Part shown: positions 50,585-62,500 of the stretch, in pieces | Layout of the letters: each line of letters opens with the position of its first letter | Numbering within the stretch: position 1 is the first letter of the stretch | Source: Petrosia ficiformis | Taxonomy: Eukaryota > Porifera > Demospongiae > Haplosclerida > Petrosiidae | Direction of reading: 5' to 3' | DNA length: 64,000 nucleotides | Assembly (NCBI GenBank): GCA_947044365.1 | Contig: OX345636.1 | Location: forward strand, 63,113,537-63,177,536 | Notes under the pieces: model-generated | Told to the model about the DNA's origin: nothing | Seen by the model: only the letters and a program-made list of their open reading frames with translations | Database searches by the model: none | Program-made: the position numbers and the translations under genes

Positions 50585-53500
50585 GTGTGTGTGTGTCTGT
50601 ATGTCTGTGTATGTATGCGTGTATGTGTGTTTGTGAGTGTGCATGAGTGGGTGAGTGTGTGTGTGAGTGGGTAAGTGGGTGTAAAGATGTGTTTGAATGC
50701 ATATGTTTAGGTATTAGGGGAAGGAGAAAAAATGGAAACGGTGGAAACAACAGAAATGGCAATCCTGACAAACTGGGGGGTATGGGGGGGGGCGGAGCCA
50801 TCCCAGTTTAGGTCCTGGGATTGTTAGGGTTATCATCCATGCTGTTTGAGTCTATATTCGCCTCTCCCGACTCAAACAACATGGATGATAACCCTAACAA
50901 TCACAGGGCCTAAACTGGGGGGGGGGGGGGGGGGGCGCCCCCCCAGACCCCGACATTTTTTGTTAAACATCCATGACTTTCTATTATTGACTTTATAAAC
51001 ATCAAGAACTTTGCTAAATATGAATTTGTTCATCACATTCTGCCATTTCTGCCATTTCCACTTTTTCTCCTTCCCCTAGGTATTGTATTATAAAGTATAG
51101 AAAAGTATAATAGTGATGATCATATCGAAAGTGAATAATAACAGCTGATATTAATTAGTAGAGGATGTAACTGACTAGTTCAGTCTTATATTGTTCATAA
51201 ATGTTTACAAGAGAATTATAATTATTATATTTAATCTATGATTATATAGTGTATATTATACAGGTTATATAATTATGAAGATATGATTTATTGTTCAGAA
51301 TCATAAGACAATAATTGAAGTTCAATAGCTCAAAATTGATTGCATTCCATAGACACAATATTACATAGAAACAAATGAAAACTAAATCACAACTAAGAAT
51401 TGAACCCAGGATATTATAATACCCAATCAGGTACTATTACTATCTGACAGTAATTCATTTCTTATTTAGTTATAAATACTTTATCTCAAAAACTGCTGTT
51501 AGTAAAAATATATAATTATTTATATATACAATATATAAACAAATATTCTTAGATAGAAAGGCAACACGGCACAAAGCAATCCATTTAATAGGTTATGTTA
51601 TCAAAATAAGCGAATGACTTCAAACATTTCATAAAAGAATGTAGAGAATACTAGAATGTGTGGATAATAATCATTAATAATATCATCTATGATTTATTAT
51701 TATTATTTGATAATCAGTATAAAATACAATACAATAATAGAAAGCTCATATCATTACATTCCAGCAGTACATGTGTGTAATTATACACATTCATATATAC
51801 ACTCAACATGACATGTACAATCAATACACACAATATTATAACACCTTGTTATATACACTAACTATAATAATACAACTTTACAAGTAGAAGTACAATAGTT
51901 ACATAATCATGATAGTACATGTATTATTAATAATGGCAAGTCATTATACATATTATAATGAAGTTATATTGATTATTATATAAGTACATATGACTTGTAT
52001 GTATAATGAAACATGTAATCATCAATATATGACTGACTATATATAGTATACCATAATTATAAAAAAAGGATACAATCAAGCAATCATTTATTTGTAGTCA
52101 TTATATTCAGTTGATTATATAATCCTTGTATCAATAAACATGATTCTTACTTGATTACACACTATAAAATATCTAAAGTAGGATATTACAATATTTATGA
52201 TATGGAGGGACGAGAGAATTATAAACAAAGGAAAACTGGAATCTAACTAGAGATTGAACCAAGAATATTACCTATTGAATTTTCTTTGTCCTCATACCTC
52301 CATATCATAATAAGATAGTGTACAGTTCTTATACAATCAAACTAGTGTGTAATTACAATATCTGCTTGTTAAATACACATTGTTTGATTGTAATTATTTT
52401 GAACACTATTTCAAATTTAATTATTGTTATCCATTGTTATGTATAGTAATTAATAGTATTATCTAGTCATACATACATATATTGACTATTGAAATACGAG
52501 CGCCATCGGGACGGGACCCTCGCCTACATGGCAAAGTAATACAAAGCACTACAATTTTTTTCAAAATATAATAAAGTTTGTGTATGAAACAAACAATACG
52601 TTTGTTACATGGAATAGATATATAAATTAGAAAAACATTTATGGGCATTAATTAAAACTGTTATAACTTTATATCTTAAAAGACAAAATAAGGATATCAA
52701 TGAAATGTATAATTTGTATATAATTATATCTTACATCTAATTCTCAAACAATGAAGAAGTTCTCAATTCTACCTCTAAAGTCTCCGTGTGAAAACGTATT
52801 GACTATTGAATCGCCTCTACCACGTGTTTAGTACATGACGCATGCACATACCTGTAGGTGGAGCTAGGTAGCTTTCTATCTTGCATCAATGGTGGTGTAG
52901 TAGCAACCATTACCTCGATTGTTTTTGGTTTGAAGTGTTTCTTGGCTAGCGACAGCCATGAAACAGGATCACCTGTGTTTTGTGTGTCCATATTTACTCT
53001 CGTTATTGCCCTTGTTTCATCTTAAAGTTGTGAAACGGTAACTGTGAGTTATAAAAATTGTCATAACTTCAGAACCAAAAGGTTTTAGAAGAATTCCTAC
53101 GTTACTTTTTTTTCCTTGTATAATTTCAAGTCGACCAGTACCCCATTTGAATTGTCAATGTTTTTATTTTTCCAGAAAAAGTGCTAACAGACACACAGAC
53201 ACACAGACAAAACGATTACCGTACCCTTCCGCCTACGCTACGCGGCGAGGGTAATAATGTGATTTGATGCCTTGGGGTCATGAACCATTCATCATGGATA
53301 GTTTGGTGTTTCTATAGAGAATATCATTATAGTATGTGTGAGATACAATAGTAAAGGCCTTTGCTCTACATGTAATGATTTGGAAGTATATAAGTATTAT
53401 AATTATGATGCTTAGTAAACAAGACACTGTAAGTATTTCCAGATATGGATAAAAATGGCAGATTTAGGAAAACACCAAATATATCTGTAACTTACTATGT

Positions 53501-56500
53501 ACATATACACATGTGGACTTATACAATGAAGTGATCATTTGATAATTAATAGAATTATATTGCAAGCTGTGTGTGCATGTGTGTGTGTGTTTGTGAGTAC
53601 ACATGTATGTAACTGATATATCTAGCTACATTTATACACGTGTGTGAAAGGAGAAGGTTGTTGTATTTGACTATAAACTTTGTACCTCGTAAATGATTTG
53701 ACAAGGGTGAAAATAATCACCAGTATAGAAAACAAAGGGAAAGATTATATATGCAACAGAATAGACACAGCAATGTATACTTTTACAGCAATAACACAAA
53801 CTATTAGAATCAAAGGAACAAGATACATGAAAATTACTACACATGATTACTACAAGTACATTGTTCTGTTAACAGTAGCACCAATAGTAGTCAGGACTAC
53901 TACAAACATAATATATATAACAAAAACAAGATGTAGTATTCCATTGTATGTAAGCCTGTGGGAACTAACAGTTACATTGGATACAGAAACAAAATTGTAT
54001 TCGTTAAGATGCTATACATTTCATCATGTCATGAATTTGTATGATCAAAATTCATTAGAAAGTAGAGAAAATAATTATACAAAACAATACAATACAATAT
54101 ACCACATGTTATTATGTGAATACTGTAATATAGTACACTAGTATTAGTATTATTATAATAATAGAGGATATATTACAATATCTCATATTATTACATGTTT
54201 AATTGGAAATCATATAATTATTCAGTAAACTATTTATATTATTATAAATTATTATACACATAGAGATATTATACTAATGATATATTAAAGAACTCAACTG
54301 TTAATATTGGCACCTCATTACACGCTATATTTCATTAAACTTCCAAAGCCACACCTACTTTAATTATATGTTTATACAATTATGATCACATGATTGTACT
54401 CAGCAAAAGCCAATATTTTATATTTACTTACTGAAATATCCAAACACTAACAACAAGCAGGATAAAGTAGTATATATCAGATATATCACCTGATGTGGAA
54501 GAGGTTTATGTGGATTTAATCTAATCAAGGCTCATATGGCTGGATGATATATCCACATAAACCTTTGAAAACCAGTGCATGTAATATCTCACATATACAA
54601 CATATACCCATGTCTTATATTATGTATAGTATGATTTAATAATTGAATTTTGGATGAAGTGTATATGGAAAATACACATCTAAACACATCAAACATTTGC
54701 CATGGTAGCATAGCTTATATACATATATAATTATCAACTACTATTTCAATTTATGAGGTTTGGTATAATCCATTTAATAGTATAGAGAGAATACATGTAA
54801 AAAATTCTTTTTCATGAAAAATTTAATACATCCTATGTCTCATGTATACAGTTCTATAATATACAATACACTACTAGATCTAGATATATATAACTTGTTT
54901 TATAAACACTATTATAATAATTAATATGAAATTTAGAAAAATAGAAGATCATTCAAACAAGCAATATATCCTTGTAGTTTATATGATAATACACAATAAT
55001 TATGTGATCATTCATTTAGTAATGTACAAGAATTAATAATTATTATTACTTATACAATGGAAGCCATATTAATCAAAGGCACCGTGCACACAATATACAG
55101 CATAATAGGGAATTATTCACAATAACTAGGGAATACGAATATAACAGAGGAAGTTTGTTTCTTTCATCATGAAATAATAAAAACAGTGATTAAATGAGGA
55201 AAAGTGATTAAATGTGATTAAATGAGAAAACATTTCAGTCTGCAAAGTTGAATTTTCCGCTCACTAACTGTCTGAATCTAGTTTATCCAACTTAATTTTA
55301 ACTTGTCCAATTGAACAATTGTTGATACCAATCGATGAGAAATCAAGAGTACGAGAAGAGCTTGTAGAGTGGCTATCTCTCACACAACCCATAGTAACAA
55401 TGCTAACTTCTTTATGTTGCTTTGTTGAAATTCTTTCGTATGATCTAAGAGCATGCAATGACTTGTGACCAGTAACAGTTTGAATTACACGTTCTAGTAT
55501 CTCATTCTGGAAAAGCATCGTGGCCCCTGTTGCTCGCATGCTGTGATTCGTTTTACCATCAATCACGGCATCACAACACACTTCCTTAACCATGTTGGAC
55601 AAGGTGTTCTAACCAATTGGAGTTTTTTCATACCAAGCCTGGTCATTATCACTAGGAGCTTTCTGTTTTGCTTTAAGAAACAATACATCTTAAATACATA
55701 CTCTGGCAATTTTGAAAAATACAAATCCAGAAAAACACAAGGCATTTTGCATTGTTCTCAGGCACTGCTGGACATGGAACTTCTTTGTTACGTAATCATA
55801 AATCACAAGCACGGCCAGCATGATTTTAAGATCCATGCTCAATGTACGTAAAACAGTCAGGATGATGTGTCCTTTAAATTTGGGAAGGCCCCAGCTTTCG
55901 CATTTCCTATCCTCCCCTAATACAAAATCTTTTGCCAACGTAATAAAACACAGCACGCTGGAGATTCTTTGGATTGTCAATAGAGAAAACACCTGGAGTC
56001 AAAAGCTTCTCTTCCTCCTCATCGGTTACAACAGGTTGGTGTCAATTTGATGTCACGATACACTGAATCACAGGCTCCATGAACTGGCCAAAAAGAAGGA
56101 TTCGAACGATCCAAAAACTTTAGTGCCATATAATTGTGGTCTAACATGTGACGTTGAAGCCCTGCCAGGAACTGGTGTATACTCCTTGGAGGATAGAACT
56201 ACCTGTCCTGACACCGTACCTCGTTGATGAATCTTGGCGGCCAGTAGTTCAATTCATCTCCCTTCGCCTCTTCAAATAGATTTGCTGGACAAACCTTTTC
56301 ACTGGATGTTGAATTCCTAGTCGCTCTCCACTCACTGAACACTCCTACGGCCCAGGAAGTACTTTTTTTGGTATTCTCAGGAACATAGCCTTTTTTCATC
56401 ACTTCAATAGCTGAACCGTCAGAAATGGAACCAAACCTTTTAGGGAGCGTTTTTCTTTGCTTCTTAGGCTTCGCAGGTCGAAAGTCTTCATCATCCACGT

Positions 56501-59500
56501 TATCAACGTTCTGGTTATTCTCTCTATCCATACCACTTAGCTAGGAAGTAGGAATAATAACGTCTGAAATTACCATAGAAACATTTCTGACACAAATGGT
56601 AACCATGGTAATTTGCGCATGTGAAGTATGGCTTCCGATGTATAAGCCAGTTATAACACCACTTCCTCGTGCCTTATCGATACACACTCAATGATATTCA
56701 TTAATCCCTCGGGCTACGCCATCGGAATTATAAATATCATTTCGTGTGTATACGGGATAATGCCCTGGAAGGGCTGTTATAACTATTACATAATCATGTA
56801 AATTATGATTATATAATCACAATAATGTACAACATATTCATAATATGGAAATATGATACAACTGAAATATATAATAACAAACAAGCAATCAATATCTCAA
56901 GTACAATGATGTGCAGTCATCATAAAACATTTCCATTATGTGTCACTTTTCTTCTAGTATAAATTAATATATATTGTGTATGCTTGTGTACATTTACTAT
57001 AGATACAGTTTATATATTATAAACTATATACTATGTTATTATGAATCAATTAATAAATATATATTGAATAAGTAAACAATATCTATCAAATATCTAGTCA
57101 CTAGATTAACAATGGTGAGTAACTGACGATACAGTAATTTAAATTGAATTCTCTTTTCATGTAATGAATTTATAATAAATAAATTGAATTCTGTTTCGAA
57201 AACATAACATTTTCGCAATACAAACATATGGAATACATATTTATATTAGTGAAAGTGTTATGGTATAATTTACTTATACATTTCATATTTAGTTGTCATA
57301 TTATAGTTAATATGTAAAGTATTGAATATATTAATTATTACTAAATACAATACAACTTTTGATATTCTTACAGGTCTAGTTATATTACACTTAGTACACT
57401 CACTAATGAATATGATAAAAGTTATTGTTGCTGTTGTAGTTTATTGATAACAGTATTATACATAGTAATTATTATGAACACACATTCAATCAACACACTA
57501 GTTATAATATAATGTACTTATAAACTATAGCAGGAGAGATGTAATGCAGGCGAGTGGCAAAACTGGCAAAATCTTCCTAATTATTATTATTATTATTTTT
57601 CAGACAAATCATTTTGTTTGCTGAAATATCACATTCATTCTTGCACCAATCCAGTCGCATTTATAGTAAAATTCTGGTCTACAAGTATCGAGATGATATC
57701 TACAGATACTATGAAAGAAGGCAGTCTCAACGACTAAAAGATTTGATTTCAAATTGGACGCCATCTTCCTAAGAGGAATTTAATTATGCATGCGCATTCA
57801 TGTACTCGGAACATGGAAGCTGAAAAGGTGGAAGTGCTTGTTGCATAAGCATAGTGATAACATTTGTGAGCAAATACATTTTTATAATAATGAATATAAT
57901 AATTATTAATAATAAAGCCATTGTATAATAATATTGTATACTATGATAAGCATTGGAATACTGAACGGTTGACACAGTGACTGGACACTACTTGATGGCA
58001 AACTAAACTTCACCGATCACAGTAAGATTTGCAATCACAAGATGTGTAGGGCTTGCAACCATGGTGGACATGGCTTATACTACCAAATATTATAATATGG
58101 CTTTATAATATTCTAATATGTGCTTTCTTAATGAATATTCAATATTACACTATTCATTTCACCACTAATATATGCAATACTAAATCTATTCTGACCAATC
58201 AAATCCAAGGGATATAACATTTCTGACTCTATACAATGAAAGGTAATATAACCAACCAATCAGATCCATTTATCAAGCTGTTGTTATGAAACACTGTTGC
58301 TACACAATAATGTTATGTGCTTGTCAGCTGATATTAAGAGTTATAATTCAAGTTTTGTACCAATATTTATAGTGTGATGGATAGTATGATGTGTTAGATT
58401 ACTGTCTATTGTTATCATATTCATTATGATAGCATATATTATCAAGCCTGCTTTGAAAAGGAAAGATATTTGATTTATTTGAACAACTACAAGTTACTAC
58501 AAATCTGACTGGTCAGAATAGAATAAACATTGCAGAAGTTATACATCTACCTCATGACAGAGATATAAGTCCTGTTATATACCTCATGAAATAGCACTGA
58601 TTTGATGAAGCCTCCGGATTTCCTTGGCTTCACTCAACCAGTGTTCTTTTCCACATGGTATAACAGGTGTTGTATATATATATATTATCAGTAGTGACAC
58701 ATGAATAATGAAACTCAATACTAACATTATCCACTTGATTGATGTTTGCTCCTTTTGATATGAGAAAGCTGCAGACATCTGTTTGCCCAGATGCACTATT
58801 ATGAAGAAATGACTTCCCACTCTGTATAATGTAATAGAATATCATAAAAACACACATGAGTCTATAAAATATTTAATTAATAAATCACAAATTTGTAAAA
58901 CAAAAACATAATATTCTCATAATTAATAATTTCATAAACTAATTTTACAAACATGAGTACATAAACATTTCAAATATTTCTAAGAATTATAAATAAATAT
59001 TTAATATGTCCCATCAATAATACATAAGAGAAAATTAATGAAACATACATTTGACATGTTATCATGAGAAAAATGAACTTTTTCCCCTTTTGTGTATTAT
59101 CCTATCAAGTTTCTGTAGTATTTCCTTATTAGTATTATAATAATAGAGGATATATTACAAAAGCTCCTCTTATTACATGTTTAATTGAATATCATATAGT
59201 AAATCTATTATTCAGTAAACTTATAATTTATATATTATAAATTATTACACACATTCAGTTATCATACAAATATATACTACAACAAAGTCATATTTTATTC
59301 AAAGTTCACTATCACTACCACTTTAATATTAAGTATGAAATACATGTTATATGGGAATATCTCTTTTGTATTTTCTTATTCTAGTATAAAGTTAAATACA
59401 AGCTCAAATGAGAATATGAATAAGTTATTATAAAGTACTATTTTAGTTTATGAGGCTGACTATAATACATTTAGTAGTAATGATACAACACATGTGAACA

Positions 59501-62500
59501 TTTGAGTTTGCTGAAGAATATTTAAATATAATTATGATCCTATATCTCATCTCTACAGTTCTATAGTATATAATACACTACTAGACCTATAACTATATAA
59601 CTAGTTTTATAATAATGATATGAAATTAATAACAGATTACTCAAACAAGTATAATTATATATTATATTAGTTTGTGTGATTATACATAGTAACAGGTATG
59701 CATTCATTCAATTAGTAATGTACAAGAATTAATAATTATTATAATTATAATCATGTAAATTATTATTATTCACACTAAACTACAACATATTCATAATATG
59801 TAAATATGATACAATTAAAATAGGAAACAACAAATAATCAATCAATATATCACATACAATGATGAAACATTAGATAACATAATTTGTTTCTTTATATTTA
59901 TCACTATCACATGTCTTCTAGTCACACTTCAATATCAGTGTATGTTACTGTACATTTGACACACTTCATTTTACATATGTATCATTATATCATGAATAAA
60001 TTAACAAATCTCTATTGAATAAGTAAACAATATCTAATGAATATCTAGTCACTTCACTAATAGTATATCACTACACAATTTTGTTCTCACTCAAGCATGA
60101 TATTATTGTCTTCTGTGGTTTGTATAAGTATTATACTATATTTAATATTTTGAATGTGTAATATAGCTACAATACCATCCCTATTAGATCATCAATGATA
60201 ATAGTGGTCAATGTCTTGCATGTGTGAATTGAGATACAAATCAAGAGATTTTATCTTGGAAAGTTATTAAATACATTCTTCTGTATAATCAACAGCTTAT
60301 CCATTTGTTAAGCATATGCTACATTCAGAAATGTCATGAATGCTAATCATACTCATACAAACTATTAGTAACACATGATTAACATAAATCTGCTAATATG
60401 TATTTCACTAGATACTACATCCTACAAATAAAACTTTTAACTTTACCACACTAGTAATGAACAGAAAGCCTCAGACATTAATAGATGCATGAATATAAAC
60501 ATGTATAACACTTTATAATAATTATTACTTTTGGGTTTTGCACAATTTAGTTTATATAAAATATTTCTACTTAAAATTACATTTTCTATATATAAATGAT
60601 CCTATGACTCTTAATTAAATTATATTTGAAATAACCACATGACAAATGGAATTTATAAATTAATTTCTTTTAGAAAACTGCTCATAACTAAATTTATTTA
60701 AATTATAGAATGTGACCCAATTTGAGAAAACTGCTTTTGTGCAACATAATAATTGTGAACACATTAACGATTAGATTCAGCCTTTTTATATCACAAGCAA
60801 ACTAAATAATATATTTAAGATGATCATTAACTGGTTTTCAAATATGCCATATTTTATGGGATCCCTATGCAACAGGAACAAATATAAGTGCTTAAATGTA
60901 TGCATTTGTTCTAAATTACTAGAAGCCACAAGTGTTGTTTTTCCAAATTTGGTCAAAAATCATTGTCATTACAACATCACAGGTGATACCTTACTACTTT
61001 TTAATAAATGTGAATATGAAAGGAAACTTACATGTAGATCATTCATCCAGGAAACATCTATTTTGTTGCTAGCAAATACTTCATTCAGGTACTCTATATT
61101 GCCAAACCAAGATGCATGCCACACACTGGTGTGCTGTAGTGCATAAAAAAGACAAAATAAAAATATAAATAAGATCTCCTTACTAATAATCTGATTTCTC
61201 ATTATCAAGAGATATTATTAATAATCATGTTTTGGTGATGAAAACACAAAAAAATTAAATTTTATTATGATTATTAGTCCAGTGTTAGCCCCAGGTGTAC
61301 ATCCCTGGGTGTATGGTGTTAATTATTGATAATTACTCATCAGAGAGTTCATTAATATAAATAGAAACAATGTCACACTCCAGCTAAAGAAAATTGAATG
61401 TCCAGTGAGCCTGAAGGTTCCTTGTTTGCTTCTTCATTTTGGGGATAAGTCACCAACTTCACTGTCACAATTATCATTTGAATTTAGGCTCCATGCAGAC
61501 ACTGAGTGCATTGAGATGAAAACATGTTTGGTCTGTATTAGTATTTAATTACCAGTATGTGAAAATTTGTAATTACAACAACAAGATATAGACGAACACA
61601 TTAGAAGAATAAGGCATCTGTGGATACCTAGATGTCTTTATGGTAATCATTTATTATCACATTAATACTGGTATATATCATTACAGGTCATAATCATAAT
61701 AATTATGAGAATATAAGGTATTATTGAATTGTTGAGAATGAAATTACATTGTAATTCATGACTATTGAGACCATGTTGAGATATTATCATTAATTATTAT
61801 TATTAGTATCCCTTGTCATACTGAAGCATATCCTATTTGTAGAAGTTGCACTTCCTAATCAATAATGAATTAGCTGCCGTAATCCATATATTAATATAAT
61901 GCATCATTCCTATAACTACCAAATCATAGACTAGTGTATATACCAAGTCCCTATCCTTTACTTGAGAGAAGGTAACAACTAAATCATTTATTAACAATAT
62001 AATTATGTGTATACAGGATGTTTAGATAATCTGCCAAATAACTTTCAAATTTAAAATACTCAGGAGTCAGACTGGAAAGAAGGGCTTTTAAAAAAAAAAC
62101 AGGAGGAATTATCAGTTGTATGAATACAGTATTTATAGTTTTATTTATTCAACTTAAAACATGTGAATAACATGTTCTGAAAATTTTAGTTGAAGGTATA
62201 CCAAAAATTTAAAGAACTGGTGAATACATATCAGATCCTCTCTCTAGTTAAGAGGGGAAGAGTTGAATATGTAAGACTAATCCAAACAGTGAATACTATA
62301 CACTATACATAATAATTATAATATTAGTATTGTGATTAGTGTAACTTGTACATTAAATGGGGAACTGTTATTTTATAATGGGTGTATTTATTGTTTGGTA
62401 ATTCTTGTGTTTCATAAAATTTGTAAGTGGTACTACTAACACAATATTACTAAGGCTTCATTTAATACATCACCATCCAGCCCCTTTACAATAGAATCTT

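Larger units (their letters stand above)
54140..57105. repeat. Segmental duplication, copy 1 (holds a Crypton-like insertion)
   Basis: The parts 54140-55048 and 56786-57105 match 59130-60060 in order. Shared words include TAATAATAGAGGATATATTA, AATGTACAAGAATTAATAAT, CAACATATTCATAATATG and TTGAATAAGTAAACAATATC. Copy 1 contains an extra ~1.74 kb (55049-56785) that copy 2 lacks. Confidence 0.75.

Noticed and set aside
50484..50801. 105-residue His/Thr-rich frame on the minus strand
   Set aside because: It is a translation of the GT microsatellite and purine-rich MITE sequence.
52803..52991. First exon of the ankyrin-Roc gene at MDTQNTGDPVSW
   Set aside because: Good start context and donor, but ankyrin exons continue further upstream in the same phase, so a start here would cut them off.
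53680..54141. 153-codon plus-strand open frame
   Set aside because: AT-rich composition, no motif, no homologue I recognise, inside an intron of the opposite-strand gene; most likely chance.
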